A DNA stretch of 7,540 nt from Bacteroidota bacterium (GTDB taxonomy: Bacteria; Bacteroidota; Bacteroidia; Flavobacteriales; Flavobacteriaceae). The notes under the pieces are model-generated. The model was not told where the DNA came from and ran no database searches. It saw only the letters and a list, made by a program, of their open reading frames with translations. Shown piece by piece: positions 1 to 5,360 of this stretch. Each line of letters opens with the position of its first letter. The first letter of the stretch is position 1. The stretch covers positions 1 through 7,540 of the forward strand of contig JAEYZX010000170.1 in assembly GCA_023427845.1 (NCBI GenBank). Direction: 5' to 3'. Made by a program: the position numbers and the translations under genes.

Positions 1-151
1 CCAGAAGCCCGATCAAAAGCCGTTCTATCATGTGTTTCTGACCAACAATGACCTTTCCGAGTTCCATATTCAGCAGGTCTATAAAAGCACTTTCCCTCTC
101 AATCTTTTCATTAATTGCCCTGATGTCTAACGTGGCAGAAGTTTCTTCCAT
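1..151 (-). CDS. MoxR-family AAA+ ATPase, N-terminal fragment (3' part outside the window)
   Basis: Reading the minus strand from ATG at 151-149 gives 50 uninterrupted codons to the window edge. The peptide starts MEETSATLDIRAINEKIERE and ends with GKVIVGQKHMIERLLIGLL. The stretch (E)xGKVIVGQ plus a following hydrophobic LLIGLL is the signature of the MoxR AAA+ N-terminus, just ahead of the Walker A loop (usually GHxLLEGVPGxAKT), which would lie off the left edge. MoxR ATPases act as chaperone-like machines, often beside DUF58 and von Willebrand factor A proteins in Bacteroidota; that neighbourhood would lie to the left and cannot be seen. The ATG is chosen because an acidic, helical leader of about 30 residues before the VGQ motif is usual. 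No ribosome binding site is apparent, as is common in this phylum. Confidence 0.85.
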   Translation of the reverse strand, partial: MEETSATLDIRAINEKIERESAFIDLLNMELGKVIVGQKHMIERLLIGLL

Positions 152-371
152 TATCGTAATCGTGTTTGTTAGTTTGGTATCCTCTAGTTTGGTGCAAATT
201 GAAGATTTTTTTAGAGGCTCGTTGTTAATAATTGGTTAAAATACCAAAAGCACTTGACGCAAACGCAGTCATAATCGGAATTTTATGATTGTTTAACTTC
301 TTCTAAAGATAACTTTCGGCAAAAAATATCTGCATGAAAATTATTATCTTTCAAAACTAACCCAAAGTCTC
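152..371. other. Divergent intergenic region between moxR-like gene and aldo/keto reductase
   Basis: This 220-base AT-rich region must hold the promoters for both divergent genes. I see no convincing full Bacteroidota promoter (TTTG ... TAnnTTTG). The closest plus-strand match is TATCTTTC at 345-352, 20 bases before the ATG at 372, with no well-spaced upstream box. For the minus gene the closest is TCAATTTG at 202-195. A 6-bp inverted repeat TCATAA / TTATGA lies at 269-274 and 283-288, and a 9-bp direct repeat at 170-193 is listed separately. No small gene is supported. Confidence 0.5.
170..193. repeat. Pair of 9-bp direct repeats upstream of the moxR-like gene
   Basis: TAGTTTGGT occurs at 170-178 and again at 185-193, a 15-base period, so it is not one exact helical turn. 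The pair is 19 to 42 bases upstream of the minus-strand ATG at 151. It could be a regulator binding site or an accidental T/G-rich duplication; the sequence does not decide. Confidence 0.3.
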
Positions 372-1241
372 ATGACAGTCAATTTATCACCAATTATAGC
401 GGGCACAATGAACTGGGGCTCCTGGGACAAAAAGTTGTCGGCAGCCGAGATGGCGAATCTAATCCATATCTGTCTCGAGAACAATATAACATCGTTTGAC
501 CATGCCGATATTTATGGGAGCTATACAACCGAAACGGAATTTGGGTCAGGTTTCAAACTTAGTGCTGTTGACCGATCGAAAATTCAATTAATTTCCAAGT
601 GCGGTATTCGATATGTGGCCGAGAACCGCAAGCACCGGTTAAAGCATTATGACTACTCAAAAGATTACATCATCTGGTGTGCGGAGAATTCATTGAAGCA
701 ATTGCAAACCGATTATCTCGATGTTTTTTTGCTGCATCGTCCGAGCCCATTGATGATAGCTGATGAAATTGCAGAAGCGGTTACGAAATTAAAGGATGAC
801 GGAAAGATCCTTGATTTTGGGGTTTCGAATTTTACTCCGCTTCAAACCGATTATATCCGGCAAAAAATTGAGGTTAATTACAATCAGATTCAATTTTCTG
901 CGACACATTTCCATCCGATGGTTGATGGAACGCTGGACCACATGCAACTGCACAACATCCGGCCTATGGCGTGGAATCCGCTGGGCTGCATTTTTAGGGT
1001 CGACACTGAGCAAAGCCGAAGGTTGAAGGTGCTGATGGCTGAACTGACGGTCAAATACGAATGCGGTGCCGATACGATCTTGCTTGCATGGATATTGCGA
1101 CATCCGGCAAAAATCATCCCGATTGCCGGAACAATCAACGTCGCAAGGATCCAGCAGTTAATGAAAGCGACTCAATTGGAACTTGAACTGGAAGATTGGT
1201 TCGCAATTTGGACCGAAAGCATGGGCGAACGGGTTCCTTAA
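372..1241 (+). CDS. Aldo/keto reductase, YdhF-like
   Basis: A 289-residue cytoplasmic NADPH-dependent oxidoreductase with a TIM-barrel fold, full length for the family. The AKR catalytic tetrad is visible: D43 and Y48 in DHADIYG, K76 in SKCGI, and H122 in LLHRP. GVSNF at 150-154 is the conserved cofactor-barrel motif, and RPMAWNPLG at about 198-206 and the late IPIAGT are also typical. The overall run of motifs (HADIYGxY, SKCGI, DYLDxxLLHRPxPLM, GVSNFTP, LDGTLD-like, RPMAW) matches E. coli YdhF, whose physiological substrate is not settled. The start at 372 places the first beta strand directly after it, and no in-frame alternative fits better. The next gene starts 11 bases after the stop, so the two are probably cotranscribed. 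Function beyond small-carbonyl reduction is inference. Confidence 0.93.
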   Translation: MTVNLSPIIAGTMNWGSWDKKLSAAEMANLIHICLENNITSFDHADIYGSYTTETEFGSGFKLSAVDRSKIQLISKCGIRYVAENRKHRLKHYDYSKDYIIWCAENSLKQLQTDYLDVFLLHRPSPLMIADEIAEAVTKLKDDGKILDFGVSNFTPLQTDYIRQKIEVNYNQIQFSATHFHPMVDGTLDHMQLHNIRPMAWNPLGCIFRVDTEQSRRLKVLMAELTVKYECGADTILLAWILRHPAKIIPIAGTINVARIQQLMKATQLELELEDWFAIWTESMGERVP

Positions 1242-1252
1242 AATATTCTTTT

Positions 1253-2005
1253 ATGAAAACAGCATTGATAACCGGAGCTACAAGCGGCATTGGCCGTGCA
1301 ACCGCCCGGACTTTTGCAAAGAACAATTACAAAGTAATAATTTGCGGTCGTCGCGAAGACCGGCTCGCTGAACTTCAGGACGAGCTCCTACAGCGGACAA
1401 ATGTACATACGCTGTTGTTTGACGTTAGCAATAATAAAGAAGTTACCGACAGCATAAAATCACTGCCAGCCGAATTTTCGGAAATCGACATTTTGATCAA
1501 TAATGCAGGAAACGCCCACGGACTAGATCCAATTCAGGATGGAAGCCTTGAGGATTGGGATGCGATGATCGACATTAACCTGAAAGGACTTCTTTATGTT
1601 TCCAAAGCGATTATCCCGAAAATGATCGAACGTCGAAAGGGCCAAATCATCAATATTGGGTCGACTGCGGCAAAGGAAGTCTATCCAAACGGCAATGTGT
1701 ATTGTGCTACCAAACATGCGGTTGATGCGATAAACCAGGGAATGCGAATGGATTTGAATCCGTATGGGATTCGCGTTGGTGCGGTACATCCGGGAATGGT
1801 GGCAACCGAATTCTCGACCGTTCGTTTTAAAGGCGATGCCGAACGGGCGGCAAATGTCTATAAAGGCTTTGAGCCGCTTCAGCCTGAAGACGTTGCCGAG
1901 ATTATCCATTTTGTGGTATCACGGCCGTACCATGTCAATATAGCCGATTTAATTGTAATGCCAACAGCTCAGGCCTCGAGCACGATTGTGAATAAGGAAA
2001 TCTGA
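1253..2005 (+). CDS. Short-chain dehydrogenase/reductase, YdfG-like NADP-dependent
   Basis: A 250-residue classical SDR, cytoplasmic. The cofactor motif TGATSGIG is at 7-14, and R33-R34 after the second strand favours NADP(H). NNAG is at 83-86. The catalytic residues are N109, S137, Y150 and K154 (YCATK). The C-terminal pattern PGMVATEFSxVRFKGD followed by PEDVAE and HVNI closely resembles YdfG-type enzymes, which oxidise 3-hydroxy acids such as serine or L-allo-threonine and reduce related semialdehydes. The reading frame stays open 57 bases further upstream into the preceding gene, but the start at 1253 is preferred because MKTALITGATSGIG begins exactly at the first Rossmann strand and lies 11 bases after the aldo/keto reductase stop. 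The pairing with an aldo/keto reductase suggests a shared carbonyl substrate pool; that is inference. Confidence 0.93.
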   Translation: MKTALITGATSGIGRATARTFAKNNYKVIICGRREDRLAELQDELLQRTNVHTLLFDVSNNKEVTDSIKSLPAEFSEIDILINNAGNAHGLDPIQDGSLEDWDAMIDINLKGLLYVSKAIIPKMIERRKGQIINIGSTAAKEVYPNGNVYCATKHAVDAINQGMRMDLNPYGIRVGAVHPGMVATEFSTVRFKGDAERAANVYKGFEPLQPEDVAEIIHFVVSRPYHVNIADLIVMPTAQASSTIVNKEI

Positions 2006-2011
2006 ATTATT

Positions 2012-2116
2012 GCTGCGGCCCTAGCCCCGATGGAAGCGGCATCCTTTTTAACCCTTTCAGGGTTTGGAACCCTGAAAGGGTTGAAAAGATATAGCGGACA
2101 GCGGGATCAGCTTCAA
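2012..2116 (+). ncRNA. Flavo-1-like structured RNA element
   Basis: The 5' block GCCCTAGCCCCGATGGAAGC (2018-2037) plus GGCATCCTTTTT, and the 3' block AAAAGATATAGCGGACAGCG (2084-2102... GGGATCAGCTTC), flank a long central hairpin. I remember this block pair, with a variable central hairpin, as a recurrent intergenic element of Flavobacteriaceae and believe it is the Flavo-1 motif in Rfam; the name is from memory. Directly visible are the central stem and two possible long-range pairings, CCCG 2026-2029 with CGGG 2102-2105 and GAAGC 2033-2037 with GCTTC 2110-2114. These two cross each other, so they would be a pseudoknot or alternatives. The element begins about 7 bases after the SDR stop and ends about 10 bases before the next ATG. 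Its role is unknown; it may be a transcript end, a leader, or a stable RNA. Confidence 0.65.
2044..2088. repeat. 21-bp inverted repeat (central hairpin of the element)
   Basis: The core arms AACCCTTTCAGGGTT (2050-2064) and AACCCTGAAAGGGTT (2068-2082) are exact reverse complements around a TGG loop. Pairing continues outward through one T-G wobble (2049/2083) to CTTTT / AAAAG, giving arms 2044-2064 and 2068-2088. Within each 15-base arm the sequence is itself nearly palindromic (ACCCT TTC AGGGT), so alternative short hairpins are possible. There is no T-run directly after the stem on the plus strand, so it is not a classical intrinsic terminator there. In the minus direction the stem has its own oligo-A/T base. 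Confidence 0.9.
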
Positions 2117-2126
2117 AAACTCTAAA

Positions 2127-3275
2127 ATGATCAACAAACGCCTTTTGATAAAAAATCTGCTCGCGCATAATGACGAGAGCAGCTTTTATGACAAAAAACG
2201 CCAGTTGAACCTGCATTCGCGTGAAGGGAAGGCGAAATTCCTGAAACACATTTGCGCATTATCCAATTCGAATCCGGGAAACAATTCGTACATCGTTGTT
2301 GGTGTCGAAGACCAGGACAATGAAATGGTGGGCGATGATTTTTTTGATGACAGCAGGATCCAGAATCTCGTAAATGCCTTTTTGGAGCATCCGCCCACGA
2401 TACAATATGACAACGTACCGTTCCCGCATTTGCCAAAGGATAAAGTAATCGGACTTGTAACCATAAAACCCAACGCAAAAACCTCCTATTTCAAAAAAGG
2501 AATTCATATGATTCCTGCAGGCTCGACTTTCATCAGGCAGGGCAGCAATTCGCTTCCGGTCGCCGAAATCAAAGACAAGGATTTTCACAATGCTGAAACG
2601 GTGATCGGAATCGAAAACAATTCCCGCAACAGCATTGAGTATACATTGGCCGGAGTAATCGACTTCATGAATTTAAAGCACCGCGACATTTCGCCCAAAT
2701 ACAAGGTTTTCAAGGAATTGTTCGTGATTTGCTGGGCAGGAATTAAGCGACGCGTGCGCGGTCAAACCTTTTTGTCGCGGGTCGACATTGAATTGATAAA
2801 CGAACAGGTCAAGCTGTTTTACTCGGCGCAGGACGATGTGACCATTACGTATGACGACGACAGCTTTACGATCACCGAATATGTGCCTCTCGGATTGAAC
2901 GACAAAACCAGCCATTATCCCCTTGAAATGCAAACGATTCATTTTTACGAAAACGGATACTATAAGATTGAACGCAAAATGCTATTCGAACCGCCGGAAT
3001 ACAATAGAAAAATGCTGTTCCATATTTACAACTCGAATTTGGCACTGCTTTCGAAGATGGAAAAGTCGAGCTTATTATCGGATCGTGAAAGCAAGGATTT
3101 GGAAAACCTTCCATCAAACCTGATGATTTGTTATTTAAACGGATTTGAAGAAGCAAAGCAGAAATTGATTGATGCAAAACCATTATTAAAAAGCCATCCA
3201 AATCCTTTAATCTATCTGTCATTTAAAGAGTCAATGCGGATTTTACGAAAAATGAAATATGACATAACAAATTAA
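2127..3275 (+). CDS. AlbA_2 (Schlafen-type) domain protein, C-terminal half unrecognised
   Basis: A 382-residue soluble protein with no signal peptide or membrane segment. Residues about 18-142 fit the AlbA_2 domain (often annotated as 'ATP-binding protein'). Visible parts are a basic/acidic helix-strand start (FYDKKRQLNL), a helix ending in ICALSNSNPG (42-51) as in the usual 'AxANxxGG', the strand YIVVGVED (55-62), and the closing FIRQGSN (135-141), which corresponds to the usual xxRxGSxT. The typical GG is replaced by PGNN. Residues about 160-382 are charged and of no family I know, with aromatic-rich strands around 250-290 and helices near the end. AlbA_2 proteins elsewhere act as nucleic-acid binding regulators, nucleases or defence components; nothing here fixes which. 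The start at 2127 lies about 10 bases after the structured element, and the stop overlaps a terminator hairpin. Confidence 0.85.
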   Translation: MINKRLLIKNLLAHNDESSFYDKKRQLNLHSREGKAKFLKHICALSNSNPGNNSYIVVGVEDQDNEMVGDDFFDDSRIQNLVNAFLEHPPTIQYDNVPFPHLPKDKVIGLVTIKPNAKTSYFKKGIHMIPAGSTFIRQGSNSLPVAEIKDKDFHNAETVIGIENNSRNSIEYTLAGVIDFMNLKHRDISPKYKVFKELFVICWAGIKRRVRGQTFLSRVDIELINEQVKLFYSAQDDVTITYDDDSFTITEYVPLGLNDKTSHYPLEMQTIHFYENGYYKIERKMLFEPPEYNRKMLFHIYNSNLALLSKMEKSSLLSDRESKDLENLPSNLMICYLNGFEEAKQKLIDAKPLLKSHPNPLIYLSFKESMRILRKMKYDITN

Positions 3276-3302
3276 AAACGGCAACCAAATGGCCGCCGTT
3301 TT
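3275..3302 (+). terminator. Intrinsic terminator of the AlbA_2 gene
   Basis: Arms AAAACGGC (3275-3282) and GCCGTTTT (3295-3302) are exact reverse complements with a 12-base loop that can form an extra CC/GG pair. The stem begins at the last base of the stop codon. The T-run is the four Ts of the right arm; on the minus strand the run is five Ts (3278-3274), so it may work in both directions. Confidence 0.7.
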
Positions 3303-3417
3303 CGTACTAAAATTTCAAAAAAGATAGTCTGCCTGCGCAGTGCTACCCAAAGAACGTTTGTAAATTTACCATTAGTGATAACGAATCGATTGCAGAAATT
3401 CCGCATCAAACCATAAT
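3303..3417. other. Spacer between two convergent terminators, no gene seen
   Basis: These 115 bases hold no supported reading frame; the one open frame crossing it runs through both terminators. An 8-bp palindrome CTGCGCAG (3333-3340) lies inside an imperfect hairpin TAG-CTGC / GCAG-CTA. I see no tRNA or known RNA signature. Confidence 0.4.
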
Positions 3418-3423
3418 AAAAAA

Positions 3424-3446
3424 CCCGCGGAAAAAGTTTCCGCGGG
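3424..3446 (-). terminator. Intrinsic terminator of the minus-strand four-gene cluster
   Basis: Arms CCCGCGGAAA (3424-3433) and TTTCCGCGGG (3437-3446) pair perfectly over 10 bp, mostly G-C, with a 3-base loop. On the minus strand the stem is followed by six Ts (3423-3418). It lies 22 bases after the stop of the last gene of the cluster. This is the strongest terminator in the window. Confidence 0.92.
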
Positions 3447-3467
3447 CCTGAAAAAAAACTACAACTG

Positions 3468-4598
3468 TTAATCAAATTCATTTAATCCGTACAGGATTTC
3501 TTTCATCTTAGATCCGTTTATTTCGACCGGCTTGTAGGCTACATTAAATTTACTGATCGCAATGTCGATGTCGGATTTCAGCTTTACGTATTCGGGCGGC
3601 AACTTCGTTTCGCACTGCTTTTCATTTTCGTAGCTGTTCAATATGATCTTGAACTTTTCATAAAACTTCCCGCCCTGGTCTATATAGTTGTTGTATTGGG
3701 CAATGAATTGCAGCAGGCGGTCGATTGGGAATTCCATGTTGACCTGCATTTTGTATTGTGAACTTGCCGATGCGCCTTTCATTTTGGAAAGATATTCCTC
3801 CATTTTTTGGATTAGTGTTTCCCAGTCGTCATTGATCCTGCAGTTTTCCAGCGTTTTGTCGTAACCAATAGACTTGGTATAATCGCGAAACAGGATTTCG
3901 ATTTCCTCTTTGATCTTGTCGTTGCTTGCCTGCAGAAAAGCCGTTTCAAAATAGATCGTATTGAGGTCGTTCTGCATGCGTAGGGTAAAGTCGAGTATAC
4001 ATTCGACGTTTGCGATTTCCTTTTCTTTTTCCGCCTTTGAAAGGTTGGACGATGCCATTGCGTTTAAGGTCTGGATAACCGACGCTATTGTATTTGTTCC
4101 CAATACCGCCGTTAAGTCGAATGCATTTCTTTTCTCCCGGCTTGCAGCGAGAATTTCCTTGAGTTTCCCGTACTCCGGATACTGATTTGGATTTGAGATT
4201 TTATTGATGTCATTAAACGTACGGACAGATGCAAAATGATGGTCCAATCCCAAAACTTTTTCATACAGTATTTTAATTATTTGGAGACCTTTCAGATATC
4301 GGATCTTCGAAATTTCATTGGTGCTATCGGCCTTGAGGCTGCGTATCTCGGATTGCGTAACCTCTTTTAGAATTAGCAGGTCCACTTTTTTATCGATTCC
4401 TTTTGCTAGTAAAAGCGTACGATCAATGTCTGAAATCCTATCATATTTTTCTTCCAATAGCAGATCGTAATAATTGACGACGACCAATATTTCGCGATGC
4501 ATTTCGGAAACTATGCAATTTGGGTCCGGTTCGGCATGGAGTGCCGCGCCGCCGTTTGCGACAATTAGAAAAAATGCAATCTGTTGAAACGTTTTCAT
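3468..4598 (-). CDS. Exported helical protein of unknown function, 376 residues
   Basis: I do not recognise this family. The N-terminus is a clear signal peptide (KTFQQIAFFLIVANGGAALHA, cleavage probably after ALHA at residue 22), so the product is likely periplasmic or secreted. No lipobox is present. The mature part is strongly charged and helical, with many heptad-like stretches (for example about 40-115, 190-245 and 265-300), and has only a few scattered cysteines (C28 and three later). No enzyme motif or C-terminal sorting domain for type IX secretion is visible; it ends YGLNEFD. A TTG at 4604 is in frame, but the ATG at 4598 is preferred because MKT begins a normal signal peptide. That ATG lies 2 bases after the upstream stop, so translation is probably coupled. 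It is the last gene of the cluster, followed by a strong terminator. Confidence 0.85.
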   Translation of the reverse strand: MKTFQQIAFFLIVANGGAALHAEPDPNCIVSEMHREILVVVNYYDLLLEEKYDRISDIDRTLLLAKGIDKKVDLLILKEVTQSEIRSLKADSTNEISKIRYLKGLQIIKILYEKVLGLDHHFASVRTFNDINKISNPNQYPEYGKLKEILAASREKRNAFDLTAVLGTNTIASVIQTLNAMASSNLSKAEKEKEIANVECILDFTLRMQNDLNTIYFETAFLQASNDKIKEEIEILFRDYTKSIGYDKTLENCRINDDWETLIQKMEEYLSKMKGASASSQYKMQVNMEFPIDRLLQFIAQYNNYIDQGGKFYEKFKIILNSYENEKQCETKLPPEYVKLKSDIDIAISKFNVAYKPVEINGSKMKEILYGLNEFD

Positions 4599-4600
4599 GA

Positions 4601-5047
4601 TCAATTTTTAAGTGTAAACAGAATCTCTACTTTGTCTTTGCTCAAAAACATTGGATAATTTCCTGGATAAATCTTATTTGTGCTAATGTCTAGGTTAAGC
4701 TGCTCGAGGGATAATTTACTGACAAGCAGGATGTCATGCTGAACAAATTGCAATTGATCATCCATTTTTATTTCGGCAAAAGGTTTTCCTGCTATCCGGA
4801 TCTCATCTTCCGGCTGAAGCGATTTTCTGCTTAGGCTTAATATGAAACTGTGTTCGGACATGGCTTTTGAATATTGTGTGGCGGTTTTCGCATCGGAAGC
4901 GCTGATCGTAATTCCGCATGCTCCCCGTCCGGACGAACAATTCGTATGACGGCCGAACGTAGTCGTTGTTGAAGCAGTTCGTCCCGTTTGCGCATAGGAG
5001 AGTACAGGCAATAGAAATATTGCCAGCGAATAGAGTAGTTGTCGCAT
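4601..5047 (-). CDS. Small exported protein with C-x6-C motif, unknown function
   Basis: A 148-residue protein with a signal peptide (hydrophobic 4-16, cleavage probably after SYAQ or SYA at 19-20). The mature N-terminus is Ser/Thr-rich (TASTTTTFGR) and is followed by CSSGRGAC at 37-44, the only two mature cysteines, which could form a disulfide or bind a ligand. The rest looks like alternating strands (SFILSLSRKSL, DEIRIAG, FVQHDILLVSKLSL) and ends with KIYPGNYPMFLSKDKVEILF. From memory, small Bacteroidota exported proteins with a C-x-G-R-G-x-C element and a terminal 'PGxYP' strand pair form a recurrent uncharacterised family; I cannot name it. It lies 85 bases after the membrane-protein gene and 2 bases before the next gene. 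Confidence 0.85.
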   Translation of the reverse strand: MRQLLYSLAIFLLPVLSYAQTGRTASTTTTFGRHTNCSSGRGACGITISASDAKTATQYSKAMSEHSFILSLSRKSLQPEDEIRIAGKPFAEIKMDDQLQFVQHDILLVSKLSLEQLNLDISTNKIYPGNYPMFLSKDKVEILFTLKN

Positions 5048-5086
5048 GGCGTAAAATTTAATGATGGAAGAGGCAATGAAGGTATA

Positions 5087-5109
5087 GGAAGGGGCTTTTT
5101 ACCCCTTCC
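5087..5109 (-). promoter_or_regulatory. Hairpin in the intercistronic gap of the minus-strand cluster
   Basis: GGAAGGGG (5087-5094) and CCCCTTCC (5102-5109) pair perfectly over 8 bp around a 7-base loop (TAAAAAG on the minus strand). On the minus strand it begins 24 bases after the stop of the membrane-protein gene and ends 39 bases before the next ATG. No T-run follows (TATACCTTC), so it is unlikely to be a complete terminator. It may be a processing site, a stabiliser of the upstream message, or a partial attenuator. Confidence 0.6.
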
Positions 5110-5132
5110 ATTTATGTACAATCAAGCTATGT

Positions 5133-5354
5133 TTAAACGCGGTTCATTCGGTCGCCAAACAATAATGCGGCGGTAACGCCTAAATTGCAAAGAATGGTTA
5201 CGATTACAAACAATGAACCGGATTTTGTGGATTCTTCAAGTCCTGCGCCATTTACATTGCTGTAAAGATAGTCGGCCGAATAATGTTCGATCATCACATA
5301 GATCGCCAACAGGTTAAGAACTACAAATGCTGCATACAATAGCTTGGTTTTCAT
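5133..5354 (-). CDS. Small two-helix inner-membrane protein, unknown function
   Basis: A 73-residue protein with two predicted membrane helices: about residues 5-22 (LLYAAFVVLNLLAIYVMI) and about 48-67 (LFVIVTILCNLGVTAALLFG). A polar 25-residue loop (HYSADYLYSN ... EESTKSG) separates them. With lysines at both the N-terminus and positives (DRMNRV) at the C-terminus, a hairpin with both ends in the cytoplasm and the loop in the periplasm is likely. I recognise no family. The start at 5354 is 6 bases after the stop of the 8-cysteine protein gene, so the two are almost surely cotranscribed. It might anchor or assist export of its neighbours, but that is a guess from position only. Confidence 0.8.
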   Translation of the reverse strand: MKTKLLYAAFVVLNLLAIYVMIEHYSADYLYSNVNGAGLEESTKSGSLFVIVTILCNLGVTAALLFGDRMNRV

Positions 5355-5360
5355 AATATC

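Noticed and set aside
48..239. Hydrophobic 63-residue plus-strand open frame
   Set aside because: It is largely antisense to the MoxR-like N-terminus, which has a clear family signature; the hydrophobicity comes from the complementary strand of an acidic/charged coding stretch.
1196..1252. Upstream extension of the SDR start by 19 residues
   Set aside because: It would overlap the aldo/keto reductase and adds charged residues before the first Rossmann strand; the Met at 1253 fits the family start.
3326..3346. Possible small RNA or tRNA remnant around the palindrome CTGCGCAG
   Set aside because: Only a short imperfect hairpin can be formed and no tRNA arm or T-loop signature is present.
3272..3481. 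69-residue minus-strand open frame in the spacer
   Set aside because: It spans two terminator hairpins and overlaps the end of the exported-protein gene; no signal peptide or family motif.
4837..5121. 94-residue minus-strand open frame
   Set aside because: It overlaps the signal-peptide gene at 4601-5047 in another frame, and its start region is the G/C-rich hairpin; composition is proline/arginine-rich as expected for a shifted frame.
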